This document shows, piece after piece, positions 34,769 to 44,208 of a stretch of 64,000 bases of DNA (its first letter is position 1; every line of letters starts with the position of its first letter). Made by a program: the position numbers and the translations under genes. Location: assembly GCF_040939785.1 (NCBI RefSeq), contig NZ_CP162553.1, positions 1,116,001 to 1,180,000 on the forward strand, in the 5' to 3' direction. A model generated the notes under the pieces. It saw only the letters and a program-made list of their open reading frames with translations, was not told the DNA's origin and ran no database searches. Source of the stretch: Bradyrhizobium lupini (GTDB lineage: Bacteria > Pseudomonadota > Alphaproteobacteria > Rhizobiales > Xanthobacteraceae).

Positions 34769-35554
34769 TCAGGTCTCGAAAGTCTGCGCCGCGTGCCAGG
34801 ACAGGCCGTCCAGCGTCGTGGTGCGCGGCTTGTATTCGCAACCGATCCAGCCGCGATACCCGATCGCGTCGAGATGGCGGAACAGGAAGGGATAGTTGAT
34901 CTCGCCCGTGCCGGGCTCGTGGCGGCCGGGATTATCGGCGAGCTGGATGTGCGCAATCTGCGGGAGATATTCCTGCATGGTACGGGCGAGGTCGCCCTCC
35001 ATGATCTGCATGTGGTAGATATCGTACTGGATGAACAGATTGTTCGAGCGCACCTCGGAGATCAGCTGCACGGCCTGCTCGGTGCCGTTCAGGAAGAAGC
35101 CGGGAATGTCGAGCGTGTTGATCGGCTCGACCAGAAGCTTGATGTTCTCCCGCGCCAGGGTCGACGCCGCAAAGCGCAGGTTCCCGACCAGCGTTTCGTT
35201 GAGCTCACGCGGATCGGCATCGACGGGCGCGATGCCGACGAGACAGTTGAGCTGCTCGCAATCGAGCGCCTTGGCATAGTCGATGGCACGAAACACGCCG
35301 TCCCTGAACTCGCTGACGCGATCCGGCAGGATCGCGATGCCGCGCTCGCCCGCGGCCCAATTGCCGGCCGGCAGATTGTGCAGCACCTGCGTCAGCCCAT
35401 GGCTGTCGAGCTGCTCGCGCAACTGCGCCTTGTCGAAATCATAGGGGAAGAGGTACTCGACCCCGGAAAAGCCCGCCGCTTTGGCCCCGGCGAAGCGGTC
35501 CACGAACGGCATTTCGTTGAAGAGCATGGTGAGGTTCGCAGCGAATTTCGGCAT
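34769..35554 (-). CDS. hyi: Hydroxypyruvate isomerase
   Basis: 261-aa TIM-barrel isomerase interconverting hydroxypyruvate and tartronate semialdehyde. Opening ANLTMLFNEMPFVDRFAGAK, first catalytic-Glu region LLVEPINTLDIPGFFL, metal/His region IQYDIYHMQIMEGDLA, and second catalytic Glu in WIGCEYKP. Sits between gcl (12 nt) and garR in one operon; the length is standard for Hyi. Confidence 0.92.
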   Translation of the reverse strand: MPKFAANLTMLFNEMPFVDRFAGAKAAGFSGVEYLFPYDFDKAQLREQLDSHGLTQVLHNLPAGNWAAGERGIAILPDRVSEFRDGVFRAIDYAKALDCEQLNCLVGIAPVDADPRELNETLVGNLRFAASTLARENIKLLVEPINTLDIPGFFLNGTEQAVQLISEVRSNNLFIQYDIYHMQIMEGDLARTMQEYLPQIAHIQLADNPGRHEPGTGEINYPFLFRHLDAIGYRGWIGCEYKPRTTTLDGLSWHAAQTFET

Positions 35555-35566
35555 GTTGCTATCTCC

Positions 35567-37357
35567 CTATTCCGCCGGCTGCAGCACGCCGGGCCTCGCT
35601 GTCGCGACCTCGTCGAGCGGCAGATCCAGCACCTCCTCGAACTCGACGATGTTGTCGATCTCGGTGCCCATCGCGATGTTGGTGACGCGTTCGAGGATGA
35701 ACTCGACCATCACAGGCACGCGATGCTTGGCCGTCCATTCGCGCGCGGTCGCGAACGCCGCCTGCGAGTCCTTCGGGTCGGTGACGCGGATCGCCTTGCA
35801 GCCGAGCCCTTCGGCGACAGCGACGTGATCGACACCGTAGCCGCCGAGCTCAGGCGCGTTGATGTTCTCGAACGAGAGCTGGACGTGATAGTCCATGTCG
35901 AAGCCGCGCTGGGCTTGGCGGATCAGGCCGAGATAGGAATTGTTCACGACGACGTGGATGTAGGGCAGATTGAATTGCGCCCCAACTGCGAGCTCCTCGA
36001 TCAGGAATTGGAAATCGTAGTCGCCTGAGAGCGCGACGATATCACGATCCGGACACGCCGCGCGCACGCCGAGCGCCGCGGGTAGCGTCCAGCCGAGCGG
36101 GCCCGCCTGCCCGGCATTGATCCAGTTGCGCGGCTTGTAGACGCCCAGGAACTGCGCGCCGGCGATCTGCGACAGGCCGATCACGGAGACGTAGCAGGTG
36201 TCACGGCCAAACGCCTTGGTCATCTCCTCGTAGACGCGCTGGGGCTTGATCGGGACGTTATCGAAATGGCTCTTGCGCAACATTGTCTTCTTCCGGTCGC
36301 GGCAGGCAGCGGGCCACGCCTGGCGCTCGCGCAACCTGCCGGACCGGCGCCACTCCCTGGCGACGGTGACGAAGAGTTCGAGAGCGGCCTTCGCGTCCGA
36401 GACGATGCCGAGATCGGGATTGAACACGCGCCCGATCTGCGTCGGCTCGATGTCGACATGCACGAAGGTGCGCCCCTTGGTGTAGGTCTCGACCGAGCCG
36501 GTGTGGCGGTTGGCCCAGCGATTGCCGATGCCGAGCACGAAATCGGATTCGAGCATGGTGGCATTGCCGTAACGGTGACTGGTCTGAAGACCGACCATGC
36601 CGGCCATCAGCACGTGGTCGTCGGGGATGGCCCCCCAGCCCATCAGCGTCGGCACGACCGGCACGTTGGCAATCTCGGCGAATTCCACCAGCAGATCCGA
36701 GGCGTCGGCATTGATCACGCCGCCGCCCGCGACGATCAGCGGCCGTTCGGCCGCATTGAGCATCTCCAGCGCCTTCTCGACCTGCTTGCGGGTCGCGGTC
36801 GGCTTGTAGACCGGCAATGGCTCATAGGTCTCGTCGTCGAACTCGATCTCGGCGAGCTGCACGTCGAGCGGCATGTCGATCAGCACCGGGCCGGGCCTTC
36901 CCGAGCGCATCACGTGAAACGCCTGGCTGAACACGCGGGGCACCAGCGCCGGCTCGCGCACCGTCACCGCCCATTTGGTCACGGGCTTTGCGATCGACTC
37001 GATGTCGACGGCTTGGAAATCCTCCTTGTAGAGCCGCGCGCGCGGCGCCTGCCCGGTGATGCAGAGGATCGGGATGGAATCAGCGATCGCGGAATAGAGC
37101 CCGGTGATCATGTCGGTCCCGGCCGGCCCCGAGGTGCCGATGCAGACGCCGATATTGCCGGCCTTGGCCCGCGTATAGCCCTCGGCCATGTGCGAGGCAC
37201 CCTCGACATGGCGCGCCAGGATATGGCGGATCGAGCCGCGCTTCTTCAGCGCCGAGTAAAGCGGATTGATCGCGGCCCCGGGAACGCCGAAGGCAGTCGA
37301 GATGCCCTCCTTCTCCAGAATTCGCACGGCAGCATCGATGGCTCGCATCTTCGCCAT
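35567..37357 (-). CDS. gcl: Glyoxylate carboligase (tartronate-semialdehyde synthase)
   Basis: 596-aa TPP- and FAD-binding enzyme joining two glyoxylates to tartronate semialdehyde and CO2. Key identifier: Val51 in [13 protein letters not shown], replacing the catalytic Glu found in nearly all other TPP enzymes, exactly as in E. coli Gcl. The TPP/Mg motif is [13 protein letters not shown] ... VVNNSYLG. First gene of gcl-hyi-garR. A source of glyoxylate could be glycolate, allantoin or oxalate-linked metabolism elsewhere in the cell. Confidence 0.95.
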   Translation of the reverse strand: MAKMRAIDAAVRILEKEGISTAFGVPGAAINPLYSALKKRGSIRHILARHVEGASHMAEGYTRAKAGNIGVCIGTSGPAGTDMITGLYSAIADSIPILCITGQAPRARLYKEDFQAVDIESIAKPVTKWAVTVREPALVPRVFSQAFHVMRSGRPGPVLIDMPLDVQLAEIEFDDETYEPLPVYKPTATRKQVEKALEMLNAAERPLIVAGGGVINADASDLLVEFAEIANVPVVPTLMGWGAIPDDHVLMAGMVGLQTSHRYGNATMLESDFVLGIGNRWANRHTGSVETYTKGRTFVHVDIEPTQIGRVFNPDLGIVSDAKAALELFVTVAREWRRSGRLRERQAWPAACRDRKKTMLRKSHFDNVPIKPQRVYEEMTKAFGRDTCYVSVIGLSQIAGAQFLGVYKPRNWINAGQAGPLGWTLPAALGVRAACPDRDIVALSGDYDFQFLIEELAVGAQFNLPYIHVVVNNSYLGLIRQAQRGFDMDYHVQLSFENINAPELGGYGVDHVAVAEGLGCKAIRVTDPKDSQAAFATAREWTAKHRVPVMVEFILERVTNIAMGTEIDNIVEFEEVLDLPLDEVATARPGVLQPAE

Positions 37358-37510
37358 ATCGGACCTCGCTTGAGTTGCATTGGCTCGAGCGAGATCATCG
37401 GGCCCGCGAGGGCTTCACTCAACGAGATCGATTTTATTTTCCACGATGCGGCAGCCGCGGGAAAAACGTGGCGGTCTCAATCGGTTAGATCGAGATATCC
37501 GTGAAAGCGA

Positions 37511-39313
37511 TCACTCGAACAGCGGCGCCAGCTGCATCTGCGGCACCAGCACGAGGCCCTTGTCGGTGATACGAATTTCCGGAATGACCGATAGCGGAAT
37601 CAGATTGAAACCCATGTAGGGGATGGTGCAGCCGGCCTCCGCCCATTCCTTCTTCAGCGCCTTGACCTCTTCCGCCACCTCCGTGACGCGCTTGTCGGAC
37701 AAGAGCCCAGCGATCGGCAGCGGCACTAGCGCCCTCACCTTGCCCTCGGCGACGAGGCAGACGGCGCCCTGTTGCTCCTTGATGGCGGCGACCGCGACCT
37801 GCATATCGGCCTCGTTGGTGCCGGCAACGATGATGTTGTGGCTGTCGTGCCCGACGCTGGAGGCGACCGCGCCGCGCTTCAGTCCAAAGTCCTTCAACAG
37901 GCCGTAGGCGACATTGCCGGCCGACTTGCCGTGGCGTTCGACCACCGTGACGAAGCATAGGCCGTAGCGGGCGAACAGTGAGGGCCAGTCCTTTGCGGGC
38001 TCGATCGCGATCTTCTCATGGATCAGCGTGATGCCGGGCAACGCGGTCTTGATCGCGTTGACAGTGCAGGCCTTCGCCGGCAGCTCCGGCGTCAGCTTGA
38101 CCTTCTCGGGCAGCTTCACCGTCGCATAGGCCGCCTGCGGATATTGATAGCGCTGCGACAGCGCCTGCTCGAGCTTCGGCGTGATTTTTCGGTTTTCGAC
38201 CACGAGTTCGCCGCCATACCAGGTGCATTGCGGCTTCAGATTGTCGTCCATCAGCACCAGATCGGCGCGGCGCCCGCCGCCGAGCCCGCCGATATCGCTG
38301 TCCATGTTGAAGCGCGTCGCGCCATGCAGCGAGCCCATCGACCAGGCCTGCTCCGGCGACATCCCTGCTTTCACGGCTTCGCGCACCACCCAGTCGAGAC
38401 CGAACAGCAGGAGATCGTCGGCGTCGCGATCGTCGGTGCACACGGCCGTGCGCTTGTGCGAGGCGCCGAGCTCGGTGATGGTCCGGATCGCCTGCGGCAG
38501 CGAGTGCCAGGGCGTGGTCGGCGGTCCCCCGCGCAGGAACACCCAGACCCCGGCATCGAGCAGATCGTCGGCGATGTCGCGGTCGATCGCCTCATGGGTG
38601 TCGGTGATGCCGCTCGCCGCATAGGCCGCAACGAAGTCGCGGCCATAGATATGGCCGGACACCGGCCGGCCGCGCTTCAGGGCGGCAGCGAGGATGGCGT
38701 GGCTTCGCTCATCGCCCATGGTGACAGGCACGAAATCCATCTTCTCGCCGAGCCCGACGGCTTCCGGCCAACGGTCGAACAGGCCGGCGATCTTGTCGGG
38801 CGTCAGATCGCCGCCCGCAGTCTCCAGTGCGGCCGAAGTCGCAGGAACCGTCGAGGGCACCGTCAGGAAGATCGAGAGCGGAGCCTCGCGTGCGTCCTCC
38901 AGCATCGCCTCGACGCCGACGACGTCCATGACGTTGCCGATCTCGTGGCTGTCGCAGAAGATTGTGGTGGTGCCGTTGAGCAGGGCGGCCTCGGCATAGG
39001 CGCAGGCCGTCACCATCGAGGATTCGATGTGGATGTGCGGATCGACCAGCCCCGGCGCGATGATGCCGCCCGCCGCGTCGTAAACCGGCACGTCGCCGAA
39101 GACATTCTTCGCAGCGCCGGCCGGCTTCATCGCAGCAATGCGGCCGCCGGTGATCCAGATTTCGCGGTTCGCATGGATGCGCTCCGAATAGGTCGAGAGC
39201 ACCCGCGCGCCGGTGACGACGAGATCCGGCGCGACACGCGCCGAGGCCACATCGGCGAGACGCCGGGTCATCGAATGCAGCGGTGCGACGGCGAAGCGGG
39301 CAAGTCTGGTCAT
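37511..39313 (-). CDS. ade: Adenine deaminase
   Basis: 600-aa amidohydrolase converting adenine to hypoxanthine and ammonia. Metal ligands PHIHIESS (about residues 91-98), the DSHEIGNV His, GHIYGRDF and [10 protein letters not shown] follow the AdeC family order; C-terminal [19 protein letters not shown] is also typical. Separated from gcl by 153 nt with no obvious terminator. Purine salvage yields glyoxylate via ureides, so proximity to gcl may reflect purine catabolism. Confidence 0.9.
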   Translation of the reverse strand: MTRLARFAVAPLHSMTRRLADVASARVAPDLVVTGARVLSTYSERIHANREIWITGGRIAAMKPAGAAKNVFGDVPVYDAAGGIIAPGLVDPHIHIESSMVTACAYAEAALLNGTTTIFCDSHEIGNVMDVVGVEAMLEDAREAPLSIFLTVPSTVPATSAALETAGGDLTPDKIAGLFDRWPEAVGLGEKMDFVPVTMGDERSHAILAAALKRGRPVSGHIYGRDFVAAYAASGITDTHEAIDRDIADDLLDAGVWVFLRGGPPTTPWHSLPQAIRTITELGASHKRTAVCTDDRDADDLLLFGLDWVVREAVKAGMSPEQAWSMGSLHGATRFNMDSDIGGLGGGRRADLVLMDDNLKPQCTWYGGELVVENRKITPKLEQALSQRYQYPQAAYATVKLPEKVKLTPELPAKACTVNAIKTALPGITLIHEKIAIEPAKDWPSLFARYGLCFVTVVERHGKSAGNVAYGLLKDFGLKRGAVASSVGHDSHNIIVAGTNEADMQVAVAAIKEQQGAVCLVAEGKVRALVPLPIAGLLSDKRVTEVAEEVKALKKEWAEAGCTIPYMGFNLIPLSVIPEIRITDKGLVLVPQMQLAPLFE

Positions 39314-39398
39314 CAGAACCCTCGCGTGGCGTTATGGCCCTGCGATGGTTACGCCCTGCGCCCGACCGGGCAAGCGCAAATATAACGGCAGGCTCTGC

Positions 39399-40199
39399 TT
39401 ACGCTTTAGGCGGAGAAGCGCCTGCCGCCGCGGGCCTCCCAGGTCTGCGCGAGTTCCGTCGTCGCGGGGCCGGTGCGGCAGCGGGCTTGACCCGAATCCG
39501 CATCGACCTCCCGTTCTGCTCGTCAATCTCGAACGCATTCGTCTTGCGCACGAGGTCACTCAGCTTGCGGAAGCCAAACGTTCGCGGATCGAAATCGGAC
39601 GCGAGATTGGCGAGCTGGCGGCCAACTTCCCCGAGCGTCACCCAGCCGTCCTCGCTCTCCATCTGGGTGATGACCTTCTTGATGATGGGGGTTGCGGCAT
39701 CGAGCGGCTGAAGCGACGTCGATCTCGAGGCGGCGTCCTGGGTGTTCGCTGGGGCGGCAAGCAAGTTCTCCGTGTAGACGAACCTTCGACAGGCCTGCCG
39801 GAAGCTCTCCGGCGTCTTCTGTTCGCCGAACCCAAAGACGTCGATGCCCTGCTCCCGGATGCGGGCGGCCAGACGGGTGAAATCGCTGTCCGACGACACC
39901 AGGCAAAAGCCATCGAACCGGCCGCTGTGAAGCAGGTCCATTGCGTCGATGACCAGCGTGATGTCGGAGGCATTCTTCCCCGTCGTATAGGCGAACTGCT
40001 GCTGCGGGATGATGGCGTGTTTGGACAGGATGTCGGCCCAGCCCCTCGACCTGGCATTGGAGAAGTCGCCGTAGATGCGGCGAACGCTGGCCTCGCCGAT
40101 CTTGGCAATCTCCTCGAACAGCCCATCGGCGATCTTTGCCGAAGCATTGTCTGCATCGATCAGGACAGCGAGACGGGGCGAACGGAGCTCTGACGGCAT
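39399..40199 (-). CDS. NYN-domain nuclease with OST-HTH/LOTUS domain
   Basis: 266-aa protein. The N-terminal PIN-like NYN domain (about residues 8-145) has acidic residues in AVLIDADNAS, DITLVIDAMDLL and CLVSSDSDFTRLA, consistent with a metal-dependent RNase. The C-terminal winged-helix OST-HTH/LOTUS domain (about 168-235; IKKVITQMESEDGWVTLGEVG, FDPRTFGFRKLSDLV) probably binds RNA. A basic Pro/Ala-rich tail of about 25 residues follows. Stand-alone gene. Role in RNA turnover is inferred from domains. Confidence 0.88.
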   Translation of the reverse strand: MPSELRSPRLAVLIDADNASAKIADGLFEEIAKIGEASVRRIYGDFSNARSRGWADILSKHAIIPQQQFAYTTGKNASDITLVIDAMDLLHSGRFDGFCLVSSDSDFTRLAARIREQGIDVFGFGEQKTPESFRQACRRFVYTENLLAAPANTQDAASRSTSLQPLDAATPIIKKVITQMESEDGWVTLGEVGRQLANLASDFDPRTFGFRKLSDLVRKTNAFEIDEQNGRSMRIRVKPAAAPAPRRRNSRRPGRPAAAGASPPKA

Positions 40200-40251
40200 G
40201 ACTTTTCCTACGAGATGAACGTAACATTAGAAGACGCTCGCGGCGGAATGG

Positions 40252-41754
40252 CTAGTCCTCGTTCGCCTTGAAGCGTCCCATCCCTTTCAGCACGAAGGGT
40301 GCCAGCAGCGCGATGAACGCCAGCGCAAGCAGCGTCGCCGAGATCGGGCTCTGGAGCAACGTCATGGGATCGCCGAGACTGATCGCGAGCGCGCGACGCA
40401 GCTGGCTCTCGGCGATCGGGCCGAGAATCAGGCCGACCACGACGGGCGCGATCGGAAAATCGAACCGCCGCATCAGAAAGCCGAGCACGCCGAAGCCGGC
40501 CAGCATCGACAGTTCGACCACCGACGGCTTTGCGGCGATGGTGCCCATGGTCGCGAACACGAGGATGCCGGCATAGAGCCACGGCTGCGGGATCGCCAGC
40601 AGCCGCACCCATAGGCCAACCAGCGGCAGATTGAGCACCAGCAGCATGCAATTGGCGATGAACAGGCTCGCGATCAGGCCCCACACGAGGTCGGGCCGCT
40701 CAGCGAACAGCAGCGGCCCCGGGTTGAGGCCGTATTGCTGGAAGCCCGCCAGCATCATCGCGGCCGTCGCCGAGGTCGGCAATCCCAACGTCAAGAGCGG
40801 CACCAGCGTGCCGGCAGCCGAAGCGTTGTTGGCGGCCTCCGGTCCTGCGACACCTTCGATCGCGCCCTTGCCGAATTCTTCGGGGTATTTGGTCAGTCGC
40901 TTCTCGCAGGAATAGGACAGGAAAGTCGGGATCTCCGCGCCGCCGGCAGGCAGCGCACCGATTGGGAAGCCGAACATGGTGCCGCGCAACCACGGCTTCC
41001 ACGATCGCTTCCAGTCTTCCTTGGTCATCCACAGCGAGCCGCGCACCGGCTCGAGCTTCTCTTCGGTGTGGTGGCGGCGCGATGCGACGTAGAGCGCCTC
41101 GCCCACCGCGAACAGGCCGACCGCGAGCGTCGTCACCTCGACGCCGTCGAGCAGCTCGGGCACCCCGAACGCAAGCCGCGCCTGACCGGTCAGCTTGTCG
41201 ATACCGACGAGACCTAATGTCAGACCAATAAACAGGCTGGTCAGGCCGCGGATCGGGGAATCGCCGAAGGTCGCCGACACCGTGACGAAGGCGACGCACA
41301 TCAGCGCGAAATAATCCTCCGGGCCAAAGCGCACGGCGAAATCGACCAACCACGGCGCGAGAAAGGCAAGCCCGATGGTGGCGATGGTGCCGGCGACGAA
41401 GGAGCCGATCGCGGAGGTCGCGAGCGCCGGCCCGCCGCGGCCGGCCTTGGCCATCTTGTTGCCTTCGAGCGCCGTCGCCATCGAGGCGCTCTCGCCGGGC
41501 GTGTTGATCAAGATGGCCGTAGTCGATCCGCCATACATGCCGCCGTAATAGATGCCGGCAAACATGATCAGCGAACCGCCAGGATCGAGCTTGTACGTCA
41601 CCGGCAGCAGCAGCGCGACCGTCAACGCCGGGCCGATGCCGGGCAGCACGCCCACGGCGGTGCCGAGGAATACGCCGATCAGGGCGTAGAGGAGATTCAT
41701 CGGCTGGACGGCGACCGCCATGCCGTGGGCCAGCGCCGCGAAAGTTTCCATCAC
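40252..41754 (-). CDS. tctA: Tripartite tricarboxylate transporter, large membrane subunit TctA
   Basis: 500-aa membrane protein with about eleven or twelve hydrophobic helices. TctA signatures: [20 protein letters not shown] near residues 37-56, [20 protein letters not shown] around 70-88, and the repeated motif [16 protein letters not shown] in the middle. Couples ion gradient to uptake of carboxylates delivered by TctC. Overlaps tctB by 4 nt. The carboxylate is unknown. Confidence 0.93.
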   Translation of the reverse strand: MMETFAALAHGMAVAVQPMNLLYALIGVFLGTAVGVLPGIGPALTVALLLPVTYKLDPGGSLIMFAGIYYGGMYGGSTTAILINTPGESASMATALEGNKMAKAGRGGPALATSAIGSFVAGTIATIGLAFLAPWLVDFAVRFGPEDYFALMCVAFVTVSATFGDSPIRGLTSLFIGLTLGLVGIDKLTGQARLAFGVPELLDGVEVTTLAVGLFAVGEALYVASRRHHTEEKLEPVRGSLWMTKEDWKRSWKPWLRGTMFGFPIGALPAGGAEIPTFLSYSCEKRLTKYPEEFGKGAIEGVAGPEAANNASAAGTLVPLLTLGLPTSATAAMMLAGFQQYGLNPGPLLFAERPDLVWGLIASLFIANCMLLVLNLPLVGLWVRLLAIPQPWLYAGILVFATMGTIAAKPSVVELSMLAGFGVLGFLMRRFDFPIAPVVVGLILGPIAESQLRRALAISLGDPMTLLQSPISATLLALAFIALLAPFVLKGMGRFKANED

Positions 41755-42236
41755 AGCAGTCGCTCCAGGGGGCCGGCCGGAAGACTCAACGTCAACAGGC
41801 GGTCGAACGCGAGGTAAATGAGGGTCGACATCACGAGGGCGATGGCGGAATCGACGAGGACAGCCCGGCGCCCAAATGCCGCCGAGGTCGTGACGAACAG
41901 CGCCGACGTCGCCAGGATGAACCCGCCGCCGAAGCCGATGATGGCAATCAGCAGCGCAAGGCCGGCGAGGATCAAGACCACAGGCACGGGATCTGCGCTC
42001 TCGCGCGCTGGCAGACCGCCGCGCAGCGCGTCAACGAGATTGCCGATCGCGAGCAGCGCGAGGCCGGAGGCGATCACGACCGGCATGGCTTCCGGCCCCA
42101 TCCCGTACATCGCGGTCGATTGCAGGCCGTGCGCATCCCAGACCAGCACCGCGGCAAGACCTGCGAGCAGCGCGGCGATGACGACGCCGGCGCGATCGAC
42201 GCGCCGCGGTGGCTGGACGGGATCGCCTGAGGTCAT
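41751..42236 (-). CDS. tctB: Tripartite tricarboxylate transporter, small membrane subunit TctB
   Basis: 161-aa protein with four hydrophobic segments ([51 protein letters not shown] and a C-terminal pair), the usual TctB topology. Sits between tctC and tctA with ATGA overlaps on both sides, which defines it more firmly than its poorly conserved sequence. Confidence 0.88.
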   Translation of the reverse strand: MTSGDPVQPPRRVDRAGVVIAALLAGLAAVLVWDAHGLQSTAMYGMGPEAMPVVIASGLALLAIGNLVDALRGGLPARESADPVPVVLILAGLALLIAIIGFGGGFILATSALFVTTSAAFGRRAVLVDSAIALVMSTLIYLAFDRLLTLSLPAGPLERLL

Positions 42237-43201
42237 GACTTGACCAGGCCGACTGATCTCAGCACGTCCGTCACACGCACCGTTTCTTTCTTCAGGAAGT
42301 CGGCGAAGGCGTCGCCGCCGAGATAGGCATCCTCCCAGCCCTTCTGCTTGAGAATGTCTTTCCAGGCGTCCGACTTCACCATCTTCTCGACCGCGTCGCT
42401 CAGCGTCTTGCGCTGCTCCGGCGTGATTCCGGGAGGCGCGACCACCGAACGCCAGTTGGCGATCACGAGGTCGATGCCCTGCTCCTTGAAGGTCGGGATG
42501 TCGCTGCCTGGAATGCGTTTCTCCGAGGTCACGCCGATCGCGCGCAGCTTGCCCGACTTGATCTGCCCATCATATTCGCTGAGGCCGGAAATGCCGGCAG
42601 TGACCTTCGCGCCGAGAATGGCGGCGAGCGACTCGCCGCCGCCCGAGAACGGGATGTAGTTGATCTTCTTCGCGTCGGCGCCAACGGCGCCGGCGAACAA
42701 TGCTGCCATCACATGATCGACGCCACCGGCCGAGCCCCCGGCGAAGGTCACTTTGGCGATGTCGGCCTTCACCGCTGCGGCCAGATCCTGCGCGGTCTTG
42801 ATCGGAGAATTCGCCGGCACCACGATCACCTGGATTTCCTCGGTGAGGCGCGCGATCGGCGTCACCTGCTCGAGCGTGACGGGTGATTTGTTCATGGCGA
42901 GCGCGCCCACCATGACGAAGCCGTTGACCATCAGCTGGTTGCCGTCGCCCTTGGCGCCGTTGACGAACTGCGCGATGCCGACACTGCCGCCTGCGCCGGG
43001 AACGTTGGTGACCTGCACGCTGCGTGCGACGCCGGCAGCGACCAGCGCCTGCTGCATCGAGCGCGCGGTCTGGTCCCAACCACCGCCCGGCGCCGCAGGT
43101 GCCATCAGCTTGAGCTCGAGCTGCTGGGCAAAGGCCGGCGTGGCTGCCGCAAGGGTCAGCGCGACGGCTGCGCCGACGAGGCGCGCGGGAAGTTGAAACA
43201 T
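42233..43201 (-). CDS. tctC: Tripartite tricarboxylate transporter, periplasmic binding protein TctC
   Basis: 322-aa exported binding protein. The signal peptide is about residues 1-25 (...PAFAQ). TctC/Bug-family features: LKLMAPAAPGGGWDQTARSM, VTNVPGAGGSVGIAQFVNG, a FAGGSAGGVDHVMAALFAG loop and PFSGGGESLAAILG. First gene of tctCBA. An IclR regulator gene 100 nt upstream on the same strand probably controls it. Confidence 0.93.
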   Translation of the reverse strand: MFQLPARLVGAAVALTLAAATPAFAQQLELKLMAPAAPGGGWDQTARSMQQALVAAGVARSVQVTNVPGAGGSVGIAQFVNGAKGDGNQLMVNGFVMVGALAMNKSPVTLEQVTPIARLTEEIQVIVVPANSPIKTAQDLAAAVKADIAKVTFAGGSAGGVDHVMAALFAGAVGADAKKINYIPFSGGGESLAAILGAKVTAGISGLSEYDGQIKSGKLRAIGVTSEKRIPGSDIPTFKEQGIDLVIANWRSVVAPPGITPEQRKTLSDAVEKMVKSDAWKDILKQKGWEDAYLGGDAFADFLKKETVRVTDVLRSVGLVKS

Positions 43202-43304
43202 GGGACGTCTCCGGGCTCATGCGGACGTTTGCCGCATCGTGTCGTTTGGTCGCATATCAGCCAAAACGGCCGACACTGTCCAGTGACATACCCCCGGTTT
43301 CCGA

Positions 43305-44147
43305 TTAGCGGGGCGTCGGAATTGCCCCGCCGAGCGCTGCCGTCAGTTCGGCGGCAACATCACGGACGATTTGCCCGATTTCCGGTAACCGCTGATCGGT
43401 CAGCCGGCTGGTCATGCCGGACACCGAAATCGCAGCAAGCGGCTCGGCGCAGGCGTTGTAGACCACCGCTGCAACGCAGCGCAGACCCATGCAGGCCTCT
43501 TCATCATCCAGCGCGTAGCCTTGCTTGCGGATCTTTTCGAGCTCCTTGAACAGGTCGCTCGGCCGCACGATCGATTTCTCGGTCAGGCGTGGCATGCCGT
43601 GATGGCGGATGACGGCGCCGACGTCCTCGTCGGAATAGGTCGCGAGCACCGCCTTGCCGACGCCGGAGGTCACCATCGGAACGCGGCCGCCGACTTGGGT
43701 CAGCGAGCGCATGATCTCGCGGCTCTCCATCCGGGTCAGCACGATGATGAACTCGTCGTCGACCACGGCGAGATTGGCGGTCTCGCGGGTAAGATCACGC
43801 AGCTTGCGCAAGTAAGGAATGGCCTGGGCACTGAAATTGCGCCGCCGCGCAAAGCTCGCGCCCACCGTGAAGCTGCGCACGCCGACATGCCATTTGGATT
43901 CGGCGCGGTCGAACTGCACGAAGCGGCGGCTTTCCAGCGTCGCCAGCAGGCGATGCACGGTCGAGGCCGAGAGCCCGGTGCGGACGGCGAGATCGCTGAG
44001 GCGATAGCCTTCGTCGTCTTCGGACAATGTCTCGAGGATCGACAGCGCGCGATCGACGGACTGCACGCCGCCGTCGCGCGCGTCGCGATCGGCCGCCGAT
44101 GGCGATCGGGGCTCGATCGATTTGCGCCGGATCACGTTCCTGCCCAT
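43305..44147 (-). CDS. IclR-family transcriptional regulator
   Basis: 280-aa regulator. Helix-turn-helix at about residues 32-90 (QSVDRALSILETLSEDDEGYRLSDLAVRTGLSASTVHRLLATLESR), then the GAF-like IclR effector domain with VDDEFIIVLTRMES, VTSGVGKAVLA and DDEEACMGLRCVAAVVYN. Start chosen at ATG 44147 (MGRNVIRRK); the longer frame passes through a palindromic repeat. Lies just upstream of tctCBA, suggesting control of carboxylate uptake. Confidence 0.88.
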   Translation of the reverse strand: MGRNVIRRKSIEPRSPSAADRDARDGGVQSVDRALSILETLSEDDEGYRLSDLAVRTGLSASTVHRLLATLESRRFVQFDRAESKWHVGVRSFTVGASFARRRNFSAQAIPYLRKLRDLTRETANLAVVDDEFIIVLTRMESREIMRSLTQVGGRVPMVTSGVGKAVLATYSDEDVGAVIRHHGMPRLTEKSIVRPSDLFKELEKIRKQGYALDDEEACMGLRCVAAVVYNACAEPLAAISVSGMTSRLTDQRLPEIGQIVRDVAAELTAALGGAIPTPR

Positions 44148-44164
44148 CGCGACCTGACTGTTCT

Positions 44165-44192
44165 CACCTCTCCCCGCGCGCGGGGAGAGGTG
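44165..44192. repeat. Perfect 28-bp palindrome
   Basis: CACCTCTCCCCGCG joined directly to its complement, between the acyl-CoA synthetase stop (44209) and the IclR start (44147). Same family as the 2106-2131 hairpin. Could terminate the synthetase transcript. Confidence 0.8.
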
Positions 44193-44208
44193 AAGCGGCA
44201 TCGTCGGC

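Noticed and set aside
34667..36028. 453-codon plus-strand ORF over garR-hyi-gcl
   Set aside because: Antisense shadow of three confidently identified genes.
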